Source: Bacillota bacterium (GTDB lineage Bacteria > Bacillota > Clostridia > Christensenellales > SZUA-584). Taken from it: a stretch of DNA of 42,828 bases. Location: contig JAEWCC010000018.1 of NCBI GenBank assembly GCA_023390815.1, positions 1 through 42,828 on the forward strand. Reading direction: 5' to 3'. Shown here piece by piece: positions 1 to 7,873 of this stretch. The notes beneath the pieces were generated by a model that had not been told where the DNA came from, made no database searches, and was given only the letters and a program-made list of their open reading frames with translations. Every line of letters begins with the position of its first letter. The stretch's first letter is position 1. Made by a program: the position numbers and the translations under genes.

Positions 1-431
1 TCGAGATGCAGGCCGCAAAGCTCCGCCGGGCTCGCGTCGCAAACCCACATGCGCACGGGTTCCAGCGTGGTTTTGGCTTCCTCGAGACGCTTGAGTCCCT
101 GTAAATTGGTGGACCATATGGTTTCGGATACGCCGGGGAACTGTCCGAACAGCTCGTCCAACAGCGCCTTGCGCTTTTGCATGCTGCCGTCGGCGTCCGA
201 AATATCGCCGATGTCGAGATCGAGCTTGAGCATTGCAACATCGCGGGAGCTTCCTTCCATTACTGCGCCCTGCCATATACGCGGCTTTCTGGCCTCGCGC
301 AGCAGCTTAGCCCGCTCCTTCGCCGTGCCGCCAATCACCGCGGTCGCGCCTTGCATGCGGTCCCCCGGCTTCATGGACTTGGCGAATTTTAACGCCCCGG
401 CGGGGCTTTCATCAAATGCGAGTTCGATCAT
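1..431 (-). CDS. DUF1835 domain-containing protein, 5' part only
   Basis: The gene starts at an ATG preceded by GAGAGG six bases upstream and runs off the left edge of the window, leaving about 143 N-terminal residues. The protein opens MIELAFDESPAGALKFAK, which resembles the start of DUF1835 proteins, a family of unknown biochemical function that often carries a second, C-terminal domain. A repeated acidic pattern LKLDLDIGDI follows at about residue 79. The 149 bases between this start and the divergent C45-type gene hold both promoters; I see no strong -35/-10 pair, only an 8-bp inverted repeat (488-495 with 506-513). The family call rests on recognition of the N-terminus. Function is unknown. 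Confidence 0.7.
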   Translation of the reverse strand, partial: MIELAFDESPAGALKFAKSMKPGDRMQGATAVIGGTAKERAKLLREARKPRIWQGAVMEGSSRDVAMLKLDLDIGDISDADGSMQKRKALLDELFGQFPGVSETIWSTNLQGLKRLEEAKTTLEPVRMWVCDASPAELCGLHL

Positions 432-580
432 CGTATCCTCTCAGCCTTACATCTTCTTTTATAAAAGCTATTCGACGGAGAACCTGAAAACCCTTGCACT
501 CAACGAAGGGTTTCTGTCAAGTAATGGATTTGCGATGTGGCTAATATACATCAGTTATATCCCTGCTGGAGGTATGCGGT

Positions 581-2254
581 ATGCCAACGGGTTATGCCAG
601 GCTTTACAATGCCTTTGCCGCCGATGGCTTTCGTGTTATTAAGCGGGCGTATACCGCGTCTGGCAGCCTCGGCGTCGCTGCTGAGCATACGTCAGCCGCA
701 ACCTACGATACCGGACAGAAAAAGCTCAGCTACTATGTGGAAGGCACCCCTTATGAACGCGGCTACCTGCTGGGGCTGCTCGCCGAGCCCTCCATCGCGG
801 ACATGGCAGTTAGCTTTGTGGACAACATCGTATTCGATTTTGTTGGGCTGGAGTTTCTGAACCGCTTTCCTCCGTTGAAAAAGCTGCTCGTCCGGCTGAT
901 TCATGAATTGTCCCTGAGCGCATGGATGTCACAGCCGCAGCATGTGCATGACGAAGCCCGCGGCATACTCGACGGCTGTAGAAAGAGCAATCCGGATACG
1001 CCTGTTACACAGGCGCGTATCGGCATCATAAACGTAGGCTTCGATGTACTTTGTGCGCTCTTCTACACCGGCAACCTGCTGCGCAAACATGCGCCGCAAT
1101 TGAAACCGGAGGATATTCAGCTCGCGATGATGTGCAACGCATTTTCGGCATTCGGCGAAGCCGCAGGCGGCGGGCACTATTTTGGCAGGGACTTCACGTT
1201 CGCTACTGGAGGCACATTGCACAAGCATCTCGCGCATATTATCCATCGACCCGAGGCCGACAGCATCGAGCCGACATATCCCCATGTCAGCGTCGCGGCC
1301 CCCGGCATAATCGGCAGCATCAGCGCGATGAATATACACGGCGTTGCGGCAGGTCTCAACATGTCACCGGCGGCCAACTGCAATACGGAGCATACCGGCT
1401 TTAACTCCCTGCTGCTGCTGCGCGAATGCATCATGCGTGGTAAAACCGCAGCCCTGGTGGCAGATATCATTATCAGCGCACAGCGCGGCGTATCGTGGAA
1501 CTACGTGCTGTCCGATGGGACGACGGACACTGCGTGTACGGTGGAGGCAGGCGCATCCGGGGCGACCGTCGATTTCCTGGCCTACCCCGCAAAGGCGCTG
1601 CTTCCCTATCTGCCCGATGCAGAGTTCCTGATGGCCCATCAGCCCGTGCCGCTTGAAAACGGCACGATGACACGGTGGTGCAATGGCGGTTTCCCGTACG
1701 AATACCTCGCTTACAACGATGGGCTGTGGCAGCATTATCAGAAAAGCCGCGCTCCGCATATCCGCCTGTACCCCGATGCGCTTTTACCCAATGGATTCAT
1801 CAACCGAACGCCCGTGGATAAGAATTGTCCCTCTTCTTTTTACTTTGCCCCGCGCCGTGCCGAGCCTGACATTCATGTCACGACGAACTGCTTCGTAATG
1901 CCGCACATGCGCCTTTGCGCGATGGAGCCCTGGTGCGCAAGGGTGGTTCATGGCAAGGTCAACGATATCCAGTGGCGCTATGATGAACTTAACCGGCAAC
2001 TCCGCGAAACGGTTCAGTCGCAGGGCAGCATCGACTACAAAGCAGCCAAGCAGCTCGTGGATTTCCTCTCCCCTTATGGCAGGTTCCCGGAATACCATCA
2101 AAAAAGCCCCAAAAGCAAGGATGGCAAAACCGCACAGATCGGCGGCTGCGTTTCCCTGTTCGACCTTAAGGCCTGCACGGTGGAAAGCCACTACGGGTAT
2201 TACGCCGACGAATGGGTGAAAACCACGCTGCCCGCCTACTTCAGCCCGGACTGA
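581..2254 (+). CDS. C45-type acyltransferase/hydrolase (Ntn-hydrolase fold) homologue
   Basis: A 557-residue protein starting at an ATG with GGAGG eight bases upstream. A GTPYERGYLLG segment near residue 55 matches the G-x-P-Y-E-x-G-x-x-x-G signature of the C45 family (acyl-CoA:6-aminopenicillanate acyltransferase and related bile-salt/penicillin acylase-like proteins). Cys185 in the context MCNAFSAFGE, followed by YFGRDF, sits where family members have the N-terminal nucleophile after autoproteolysis, with a GRN/GRD motif downstream. If that holds, an unusually long propeptide of about 184 residues would be removed. No signal peptide is evident. The 3' end overlaps the 3' end of the convergent CDP-alcohol phosphatidyltransferase gene by 19 bases. 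Substrate is unknown; an amide-cleaving role is inferred from the family only. Confidence 0.72.
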   Translation: MPTGYARLYNAFAADGFRVIKRAYTASGSLGVAAEHTSAATYDTGQKKLSYYVEGTPYERGYLLGLLAEPSIADMAVSFVDNIVFDFVGLEFLNRFPPLKKLLVRLIHELSLSAWMSQPQHVHDEARGILDGCRKSNPDTPVTQARIGIINVGFDVLCALFYTGNLLRKHAPQLKPEDIQLAMMCNAFSAFGEAAGGGHYFGRDFTFATGGTLHKHLAHIIHRPEADSIEPTYPHVSVAAPGIIGSISAMNIHGVAAGLNMSPAANCNTEHTGFNSLLLLRECIMRGKTAALVADIIISAQRGVSWNYVLSDGTTDTACTVEAGASGATVDFLAYPAKALLPYLPDAEFLMAHQPVPLENGTMTRWCNGGFPYEYLAYNDGLWQHYQKSRAPHIRLYPDALLPNGFINRTPVDKNCPSSFYFAPRRAEPDIHVTTNCFVMPHMRLCAMEPWCARVVHGKVNDIQWRYDELNRQLRETVQSQGSIDYKAAKQLVDFLSPYGRFPEYHQKSPKSKDGKTAQIGGCVSLFDLKACTVESHYGYYADEWVKTTLPAYFSPD

Positions 2255-2787
2255 GCCTTGAAGAAAAGCCCCTTGCGGTCCGGGTCGAGTTCGACGGCGC
2301 GCAGGTGGATGACGCATTCCTCCGCGGCGGAGAGCAGCGCAAACGCCGCCAGCGGATAAAGCAGTACGCCGGTAGAAAACAGCAGGTATTCGATCGGGTA
2401 CAGAAACAGCAGCGCGCCGGTGATCTTGTTGCCGATGGTATGCAGCATGGCGAAACGCCCAAACCTCACGCGCGCGATGACGAGCGCGGCAACTCGGATA
2501 GCCGTCACGGTGAGGACCATTGCCAGCACCAACGGCGAAACGCCGCCCCACCAGACGATCAGCGCGTAAATCACCACGCCGAACATGCAGACATCCGCGA
2601 TGCTGTCCAGCAGCGAACCAAGCCTGCTCTGCCAGCCGTACCGGCGCGCGAGAAAACCGTCCAGCGCGTCGGTCAGCCCGCAGGCCAGATAGGTAACCAG
2701 AAACGCCGTTCTGTTATCCAGCAGCAACAGCAGCAGGCCGGACAGCACGATGCGCAGGCCGGTCAATAGGTTGGGTAGATGCTTCAT
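2236..2787 (-). CDS. CDP-alcohol phosphatidyltransferase family membrane protein
   Basis: A 183-residue integral membrane protein. It contains the complete family signature D-G-x2-A-R-x8-G-x3-D-x3-D (starting at the DG of LTDALDGFLARR), which binds the metal and CDP-linked donor in PgsA/PssA-type enzymes that join CDP-diacylglycerol or a similar donor to an alcohol. About five hydrophobic segments follow. The ATG was chosen because AAGGAG lies six bases upstream; reading frames extending further upstream have no such site. It lies 46 bases downstream of the MFS gene on the same strand and may be co-transcribed with it. The exact alcohol acceptor cannot be told from sequence, and the protein ends in the non-membrane tail FFKAQSGLK. 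Confidence 0.85.
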   Translation of the reverse strand: MKHLPNLLTGLRIVLSGLLLLLLDNRTAFLVTYLACGLTDALDGFLARRYGWQSRLGSLLDSIADVCMFGVVIYALIVWWGGVSPLVLAMVLTVTAIRVAALVIARVRFGRFAMLHTIGNKITGALLFLYPIEYLLFSTGVLLYPLAAFALLSAAEECVIHLRAVELDPDRKGLFFKAQSGLK

Positions 2788-2833
2788 GCGTCTCCTTAAG
2801 GCGGACAATGCCCGCCGTCTCCGATATTGTACA

Positions 2834-4006
2834 TCACATCTCCCGCGCGATAAAGCTTGCAGCCGGCTTTTTTGCCCAAACGGCAACCAATGCGAGCGCG
2901 ACGCAGCACAGTACCGCACCCAGCCCGAACGCCCAGCCCACGCCGATATCCGCAAGCCTGCCAAACGCCAGATTGGTCATGATGGCGAGCGCGTTCATCG
3001 CGCTCGAGTAGACCGAGAGCATCGTCGCGCGGTCCGCCACGGTGACCGCGCGGTTCTGTATGCGCAGACTGACGGGGTAGAATACCGATGCGGATACGCG
3101 CAGCACCGCGACCGACAATACGGCCAGCACCGGGCTCACCGTGAACGCCGCGACGCCGCAAGCCGCGGCCCCCGCCGCAATCAACAGCCCGCAAAGCCGG
3201 TTTTCTCCGACGCGCTTCGCAAGCCTTCCGGACAGCGCGGCAGCCAGCCCTGCCACGGTGACCAGGATATGCAGATAGCCCATCGTGACGGGTGTAATCC
3301 CTGCGCGCAGATACAGCACCTGGTTCATAAACACCGTCAGCGTCTGATTGCTTTCTGCCAGCAATGCCGCCGCCGCGAGAAACAGCAAAATGCGCCTGCC
3401 GTTTTTCAGCGCGGCCAGCACGCTTTGCGCGCTCTGCTTAAGGCCCGCGTGGCGCGGCACCTCGGCGCGCACGTCACCGAGCGCCAGCGTGAGCAGCATG
3501 GACAGCCCGTACGAGCCAACCGTGAGAAGACCGGCGAGCGCATAATCGCTGCCGACAAAAACGGAATACGTCACGGAAGCGGCCACAAGCCCCGCCGTTC
3601 CCATCGCGGAATAGATGCTGAAAGCGCGGTGGCTGTGCGCTTCCCCCGCCGATAGATACAGGTACGCCGAGTCGCAGCCCGATAGCCCCGATAGCACAAC
3701 AGAGAGCATCAGCCGCTCCGCGAGGAACCAGACGAAGCCCGTCGCTTGCCAGAACACGATCTTGGACACAAAGTACAGCGCGTTGCAGATCACGAGCGTC
3801 CGCTTATAGCCGATCCGGTCGGCAACATATCCCCACGGAATCTCCAGCAAAATCATGACCGCGAGCGAAATGCTCTCGATCAGCGTGATTTGAAAAAGCG
3901 ATACTCCCTGTGCCTGCCGGTAGAGCGTCGCGATCGGCCCGTAAAAAACCATGCCCTGCAGCAGCACAATGGCGTACATCAGCCGCACGTTACGTTTGGA
4001 AATCAT
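2834..4006 (-). CDS. MFS-family transporter (probable drug/metabolite efflux)
   Basis: A 390-residue protein with about twelve hydrophobic segments and the MFS loop 2-3 signature, here GYVADRIGYKRTL near residues 59-71 (G-x-x-x-D-R-x-G-x-[KR]-[KR]). Length and topology fit the compact 12-TM drug:proton antiporter branch. The start ATG has AAAGGA about seven bases upstream. It is transcribed divergently from the XRE-CAT pair from a promoter with TTGACG, a 17-base spacer and TATAAT, which leaves a leader of roughly 110 bases. The shared control region, with operator palindromes for the XRE gene, suggests co-regulation with the acetyltransferase. The substrate is inferred, not shown. Confidence 0.85.
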   Translation of the reverse strand: MISKRNVRLMYAIVLLQGMVFYGPIATLYRQAQGVSLFQITLIESISLAVMILLEIPWGYVADRIGYKRTLVICNALYFVSKIVFWQATGFVWFLAERLMLSVVLSGLSGCDSAYLYLSAGEAHSHRAFSIYSAMGTAGLVAASVTYSVFVGSDYALAGLLTVGSYGLSMLLTLALGDVRAEVPRHAGLKQSAQSVLAALKNGRRILLFLAAAALLAESNQTLTVFMNQVLYLRAGITPVTMGYLHILVTVAGLAAALSGRLAKRVGENRLCGLLIAAGAAACGVAAFTVSPVLAVLSVAVLRVSASVFYPVSLRIQNRAVTVADRATMLSVYSSAMNALAIMTNLAFGRLADIGVGWAFGLGAVLCCVALALVAVWAKKPAASFIAREM

Positions 4007-4126
4007 ATGATCGTCCTTTACATGAATTTAAGCGCAACAAAAAACACTGCCATCCGGCACATGCCTGTTCATTGCCTTAAATGGGACGATTCATAAAACG
4101 GCATTCCTTTTAAAGAAGATGAACCC

Positions 4127-4155
4127 ATTATAGCCACAAGCCGCCTTTTCGTCAA
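4127..4155 (-). promoter_or_regulatory. Promoter of the MFS gene
   Basis: Read on the minus strand: -35 TTGACG, 17-base spacer, -10 TATAAT, close to the sigma-A consensus. It starts about 110 bases before the MFS start codon and lies back to back with the XRE promoter. Confidence 0.75.
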
Positions 4156-4170
4156 CATCAATCAAAGGGG

Positions 4171-4199
4171 TTGACATATAATATGTCACGCATTATACT
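4171..4199 (+). promoter_or_regulatory. Promoter of the XRE-CAT operon
   Basis: -35 TTGACA, 17-base spacer, -10 TATACT. The -35 box is the first half of one operator palindrome, and the predicted transcription start falls inside the second palindrome, a layout expected for a repressed or autoregulated promoter. Confidence 0.8.
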
Positions 4200-4216
4200 T
4201 GACATATAATACGTCA
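4172..4216 (+). promoter_or_regulatory. Tandem palindromic operators of the XRE-CAT operon
   Basis: Two near-identical 17-bp palindromes, TGACATATAATATGTCA (4172-4188, perfect around one central base) and TGACATATAATACGTCA (4200-4216, one altered position in the right arm). Their starts are 28 bases apart, just under three helical turns. One covers the -35/spacer and the other the predicted start site. The downstream XRE protein is the obvious candidate ligand, by inference. Confidence 0.75.
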
Positions 4217-4230
4217 ATTAGGAGCGGGTT

Positions 4231-4698
4231 ATGGATATAATTCAGGGGTTCAATACAAAAACAGCGCTGGAACATTTGGTGTTTTTAAGCGGTCAGAATA
4301 TCGTGGAGGTATGCCGCACACTCTCCATCACGCCGCAGCAGTTTTCCGACTGGATCAAAAAGCGCCGCCCCATTCCCGAGGAGCGCTTAAAGCAGCTTGC
4401 CACTTATTTTGGCGTTCCGGCAGACATGCTCGCGGATGAGCGCCGCCTTGCCCAGGGCTTAAGCCGCCTCACCGCCATCGATCTGGAAATACTCGTGGTC
4501 TCTTGGGAAGCTCGGATGTGCACGGAGCCCGGCGCAAAGGCCGTGCTTGCGCACCGCAGCGCGCAGCTGGAGGAGGAGCGTCAGAAACAGCTGCGCATCA
4601 CACGGCTGGCTGCGCTGCTCGAACGCAACGACCCGGCGCTAATGGCGCGTATCGACCGGTTTTTAAACGAACTGGAACAGGAAGAAAGGAAAGCTTAA
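4231..4698 (+). CDS. XRE-family helix-turn-helix regulator
   Basis: A 155-residue protein. Residues about 22-65 form a Cro/C1-type helix-turn-helix, with VCRTLSITPQQFSDWIKKRR as recognition region followed by IPEERLKQLATYFGVPADML, typical of XRE regulators. The C-terminal half (about 80-155) is charged and helical, with EEERQKQLRITRLAALLERN, probably for dimerisation. AGGAG sits six bases before the ATG. The stop codon TAA overlaps the ATG of the acetyltransferase gene by one base, so the two are translationally coupled. The tandem operators over its own promoter point to autoregulation and possibly control of the divergent MFS gene. The signal it senses is unknown. Confidence 0.88.
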   Translation: MDIIQGFNTKTALEHLVFLSGQNIVEVCRTLSITPQQFSDWIKKRRPIPEERLKQLATYFGVPADMLADERRLAQGLSRLTAIDLEILVVSWEARMCTEPGAKAVLAHRSAQLEEERQKQLRITRLAALLERNDPALMARIDRFLNELEQEERKA

Positions 4699-5363
4699 TG
4701 GAACCGCAGTTTTCGCCCATCGACGTACAAACGTGGCCGAGAGGGCAGATGTTTTACTACTTTACGCAAATGGCCCCCACGGGGTATACGGTGAACGTGA
4801 CGGTGGACGTTACCGCTATGCAGGAAGCGCTCAAAGAAGCACATAAAAAGTTCTTTCCCGCTTACCTCTATCTGGTGACGCGGGCGCTGAACCGGCAAAT
4901 CGAGTTTAAAACCGCCTATGCCGATGATACGCTGGGCTACTGGGACACGCTGACACCGCTGTATGCGGGCTTTCATGAGGACGACAAAACCATATCGTTC
5001 CTCTGGACACCGTATGACGACGACTTTTCGGTGTTTCATGAAAGCTATTTGAACGATCAGAGGCAGTATGGCGGCAATCATGGCGTGCTGGCCAAGCCGG
5101 GCACGCCGCTGCCCAGCTGCTACACCGTCTCCTGTGTGCCGTGGCTGCGCTTTGAGAGCTTCGCGCTGCACTGCTACAACCCCGGCAAATACTTCTTTCC
5201 TTCCGTGGAGGCGGGGCAGTTCGCGCAGGCAGGCGACAGAGTAACGATGCCGCTCTCGCTCACGCTGCACCACGCGACGACGGATGGCTACCATGTACGC
5301 CTGTTTCTGGAGGAGCTTCAGCAGTTGATGGACCAGCCGGAGCTTTGGCTTGCGAACAACTGA
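4698..5363 (+). CDS. Chloramphenicol-acetyltransferase-type (CAT) enzyme
   Basis: A 221-residue protein, the usual length of classical CATs. The N-terminus has the family pattern (IDVQTWPRGQMFYYF, then TVNVTVDVT), the middle aligns with the family stretch YDDDFSVFHESY and CVPWLRFESF, and the C-terminal part carries the catalytic motif HHATTDG at residues 191-197, matching H-H-x-x-x-D-G where the second His is the general base. Known family enzymes are trimers that transfer acetyl from acetyl-CoA to the 3-hydroxyl of chloramphenicol; related sequences may use other acceptors. It is coupled to the XRE gene and divergent from an MFS exporter, which fits an inducible resistance function. Whether this copy acts on phenicols is not provable here. 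Confidence 0.9.
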   Translation: MEPQFSPIDVQTWPRGQMFYYFTQMAPTGYTVNVTVDVTAMQEALKEAHKKFFPAYLYLVTRALNRQIEFKTAYADDTLGYWDTLTPLYAGFHEDDKTISFLWTPYDDDFSVFHESYLNDQRQYGGNHGVLAKPGTPLPSCYTVSCVPWLRFESFALHCYNPGKYFFPSVEAGQFAQAGDRVTMPLSLTLHHATTDGYHVRLFLEELQQLMDQPELWLANN

Positions 5364-5374
5364 AGGGGACTACC

Positions 5375-5761
5375 GTGATAAAGCATATTCACAAATTTAA
5401 AATACCGCGAGACTGCGCATATGTTACTAAAACCAGTCGTATCGAAGCATGGAGTGAAGAAGAGGGTATCGTTACGGCCATCCATCTTGATTTTGGGGCG
5501 TTAGTTAATAATAGTGTATTCAACGCACACTTTTATCTCCCCAGCTTCGGCATTCCATATGAGCATCTTCAAATCGGCATTGCCGCAGCTAAAAGAGAGA
5601 TAGTCGGCCCGATTCGTGAGCGCATCGAAACGGACGTTTTTCCAGCATTGACAAGTTGGATCAAACAGATCGAAGCGCTGGACAAAACCTCAACCGCATA
5701 TAAGAACAGAGATTTCTATGCGCAATGGAAAAACAACGCAATCGTGATTACCAAGGATTGA
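5375..5761 (+). CDS. Hypothetical protein, 128 aa
   Basis: I do not recognise this protein. The GTG start is chosen because AAGGGGA lies six bases upstream, just after the acetyltransferase stop; a TTG 30 bases earlier would overlap that gene and has no ribosome binding site. The protein is soluble, mixed alpha/beta, with aromatic-rich stretches (FNAHFYLPSFGIPYEHLQIG) and a charged C-terminal helix. Base composition is visibly more AT-rich than in the neighbouring acetyltransferase. It is eleven bases downstream of that gene and probably its operon partner. It ends five bases short of the convergent hydrolase gene. Confidence 0.65.
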   Translation: MIKHIHKFKIPRDCAYVTKTSRIEAWSEEEGIVTAIHLDFGALVNNSVFNAHFYLPSFGIPYEHLQIGIAAAKREIVGPIRERIETDVFPALTSWIKQIEALDKTSTAYKNRDFYAQWKNNAIVITKD

Positions 5762-5766
5762 CCCGG

Positions 5767-6627
5767 CTACAGTATATACGTGCAGATCATCCGTTTTTCT
5801 TCTTCTGTCAATGCGCACATATGCCCCCTACCCGTAAGCGTGTATGCAGTGCACTCGGCAAACAGCTGTTTCGCCCGCGGAAGCACGCGGCTTGCCGGAA
5901 ACAGGCAGTCGCGCTCCGCCGCCATCACCAGCGTGGGTACGGCGCTCGGTTCTGTCAGATGAATGTTGCCGGGCATGCCCGCTTTGACCTTAACGTGGTC
6001 CAGCGTGCGACGCACGGTTTCCAGCGTATCCGCGTCAATGTTGTCCTCGGTCAGCGCCATTGGCAGTATGCACTTAACCAGATACGCTTCCTTCCTCGTA
6101 GCACGATAAAGCACCAGCGGCGGGATCATCTTCATGCTGCCGGCTATGGCGTTTCGAATACCCGAAGGCACAATCAGCACAGCCTTCTCAATCTTCTCCG
6201 GTGCGACACGGATTGCTTTAGCCAGCACGCCTGCCCCGAAGGAACCCGCGCAGCAGCACATGCATTTAAAGCCGAGTGCGGAAATCACGTCGCTCAGCCA
6301 AAAGCCATAGTCGTCGTTTTGCGGCGACAGGCTTGCTTCATCACTCTTTCCGGGGTGTCCGGCGATATCGGCGGCATAAATATGAAAATCTTCAAACAGA
6401 AACCGGAAAGACAGCAGATTGTACGCCGTTGTGGCGTTGCCGCCATGCAGCAGAAGCAGCGGCCTTCGTGCAAGGTTGCCTGTTTCAACGACGTGCGCCT
6501 TCCCGAAACGGGTATCCACAAAGATGTCATGGAAAGGCGTCCCCAGCTTTTCGAGCTGCATATCATACAGCGCCAGCACGATATTCCGGCTGTCCGGATA
6601 GCGGTATATGGTTTGCTGTCCTCTCAT
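5767..6627 (-). CDS. Alpha/beta-fold hydrolase
   Basis: A 286-residue alpha/beta hydrolase. The oxyanion-hole motif HGGN is at 61-64, the nucleophile elbow is AGSFG with Ser129, the acid is probably Asp240 (AERD) and the base His269 (GRGHM). The elbow begins with Ala rather than the usual Gly, a known variation. Nothing in the sequence tells the substrate; such enzymes cleave esters, lactones or C-C bonds. GGAG lies seven bases before the ATG. It is ten bases downstream of the small zinc-ribbon gene and is probably the second gene of that transcript. There is no signal peptide, so it should be cytoplasmic. Confidence 0.88.
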   Translation of the reverse strand: MRGQQTIYRYPDSRNIVLALYDMQLEKLGTPFHDIFVDTRFGKAHVVETGNLARRPLLLLHGGNATTAYNLLSFRFLFEDFHIYAADIAGHPGKSDEASLSPQNDDYGFWLSDVISALGFKCMCCCAGSFGAGVLAKAIRVAPEKIEKAVLIVPSGIRNAIAGSMKMIPPLVLYRATRKEAYLVKCILPMALTEDNIDADTLETVRRTLDHVKVKAGMPGNIHLTEPSAVPTLVMAAERDCLFPASRVLPRAKQLFAECTAYTLTGRGHMCALTEEEKRMICTYIL

Positions 6628-6637
6628 GCGCCACTCC

Positions 6638-6865
6638 TTATATCGATCCGAGCGAACCAGGCCGCTTGCACCACTGCCTCGGCGTCGAGTCCTTGATGTA
6701 GGTGCGCAGCAGCGAGCCGCAGTTCAGGCACAAATCCGAATACACCTGTATCACGCCCACCAGAATTCCGCTTTCGTATTTGAGCCCGACGTTGCCCGTC
6801 TCGGCGCTTTTGCCCCACGCAACGCCGGTCTCTATATTCTCACTTCCGCAATAAGGACAACCCAT
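6638..6865 (-). CDS. Small zinc-ribbon protein, 75 aa
   Basis: Starts with MGCPYCGSENIETG and has a second Cys pair in LCLNCGS, so two C-x2-C knuckles at residues 3/6 and 46/49 form a likely zinc ribbon. The stretch between them is beta-rich. AAGGAG lies six bases before the ATG. Such proteins may bind nucleic acids or simply be stabilised by zinc; no function can be assigned. It precedes the alpha/beta hydrolase by ten bases and probably shares its transcript. Confidence 0.75.
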   Translation of the reverse strand: MGCPYCGSENIETGVAWGKSAETGNVGLKYESGILVGVIQVYSDLCLNCGSLLRTYIKDSTPRQWCKRPGSLGSI

Positions 6866-6963
6866 TGTACGCTCCTTTTTTCCGCCAATAATGGCGAATT
6901 ACCCGGATTTTCTGGTTTAAACCTTATATATTTACCCATACCGCGCCAGGGTACCCAATCGAC

Positions 6964-7164
6964 TTATTTTTTGTTCGCCGCATAATCCCGCTCGCAGTAT
7001 GGCTTGCCCTTCCGGTGCTTATATCTGCACGGCCCGCATTGCTTGTAATTTTTGCAGTCCGTCTTGGGACAGGGGCAGTCCTCGCGGATCATGGTATCCG
7101 CAATGACAGGTTCTTCTTTGCTCTCTTTGCCGCCGCTTCTGTCTCTTCTGCGTTCTCTGCTCAT
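6964..7164 (-). CDS. Small Cys-rich protein, 66 aa
   Basis: The first 25 residues are highly charged (MSRERRRDRSGGKESKEE). The second half packs six Cys into about 30 residues with the pattern C-x-C-x4-C-x5-C-x2-C-x3-H and one more Cys (DCPCPKTDCKNYKQCGPC, then KPYCERD), which suggests a bound zinc. AGGAG is six to seven bases before the ATG. I do not recognise a named family. It lies between two other small zinc-ribbon-like genes, all on the same strand but separated by about 100-130 bases, so each may have its own promoter. Confidence 0.7.
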   Translation of the reverse strand: MSRERRRDRSGGKESKEEPVIADTMIREDCPCPKTDCKNYKQCGPCRYKHRKGKPYCERDYAANKK

Positions 7165-7292
7165 TTCGATCTCCTAAAGTCAAACTATCATCAGTGCCGC
7201 GTTGGCCAGCGATGATGGACGTTAACCATGAAACTTGCGGCAAAAGGGGTTCCCTTCCTCATCATGTCATTATGGTATGAATCGTCATTTGG

Positions 7293-7790
7293 CTATAGCT
7301 TTGCACTGTTGACGAGGCATTGCGCGCATACGGCTGTAAACGCTTCCGGGTGATAGGATACGCCTTCGCCTCGCCCGCATTTTGTACATGCCGGTTCATA
7401 CCCGTTTTCATGAAGATAGTCGGAGAAAAAATGCAGGAATTCGCTGATATAGGATGCTTTGATGTTGATTGAATCGTTCTTTTGTAAAAACAGCGACATT
7501 TCTCCATCCCGGTAGCGCTCTTTTTCGGCGCGGTAGACGGGGTAATTGTCGCTTAAAAAGGTGCCGATGTGCCTTAAGTCCGCGCCGCCCTTCCTGCTCA
7601 CAAACGCTTTGATGCAAACGCCCTCGCATTTTGGCGCGAGCAATCGATCCATGATACTTGAGTATGAATCCTTCAGGGGCGTCCGGTAGAATTGCACGCT
7701 GTAGAGAATGCCGTCAACGTCCCCGTATACGATAGATTCCCCTGCTGTAAGGTTCAGCGATTTCGAAACCGACTGTATAATCTGTTTCAT
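7293..7790 (-). CDS. Hypothetical protein with C-terminal zinc ribbon, 165 aa
   Basis: Starts at an ATG with AGGAG about seven bases upstream. Residues 1-120 are an unrecognised alpha/beta domain. The C-terminal 35 residues hold two C-x2-C pairs, CTKCGRGE and AVCAQCL, a probable zinc ribbon. The stretch DNYPVYRAEKERYRDGEMSL is strongly charged. There is no membrane segment or signal peptide. It lies downstream of pgi on the same strand, after a hairpin. Function unknown. Confidence 0.72.
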   Translation of the reverse strand: MKQIIQSVSKSLNLTAGESIVYGDVDGILYSVQFYRTPLKDSYSSIMDRLLAPKCEGVCIKAFVSRKGGADLRHIGTFLSDNYPVYRAEKERYRDGEMSLFLQKNDSINIKASYISEFLHFFSDYLHENGYEPACTKCGRGEGVSYHPEAFTAVCAQCLVNSAKL

Positions 7791-7828
7791 AAGGCTCTCC
7801 TGTCATAGAAGATTCGCGATAAACAGAG

Positions 7829-7847
7829 GGGCGGCCATCAGCCGCCC
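7829..7847 (-). terminator. Possible pgi terminator
   Basis: A 7-bp GC-only stem (GGGCGGC/GCCGCCC) with a 5-base loop lies 27 bases past the pgi stop. On the minus strand it is followed by TCTGTTTATC, only moderately U-rich, so termination may be partial. Confidence 0.5.
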
Positions 7848-7873
7848 GCTCGTTAACACTCTGCCTGTTGCCG

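Noticed and set aside
49..642. Plus-strand ORF of 197 codons at the left end
   Set aside because: It is antisense to the DUF1835 gene, whose start has a ribosome binding site and a recognisable N-terminus. The plus-strand protein is Ser/Arg-rich with no domain.
2750..3655. Plus-strand ORF of about 300 codons
   Set aside because: It is antisense to the MFS transporter, with Arg/His/Gln-rich composition typical of shadow frames in GC-rich DNA.
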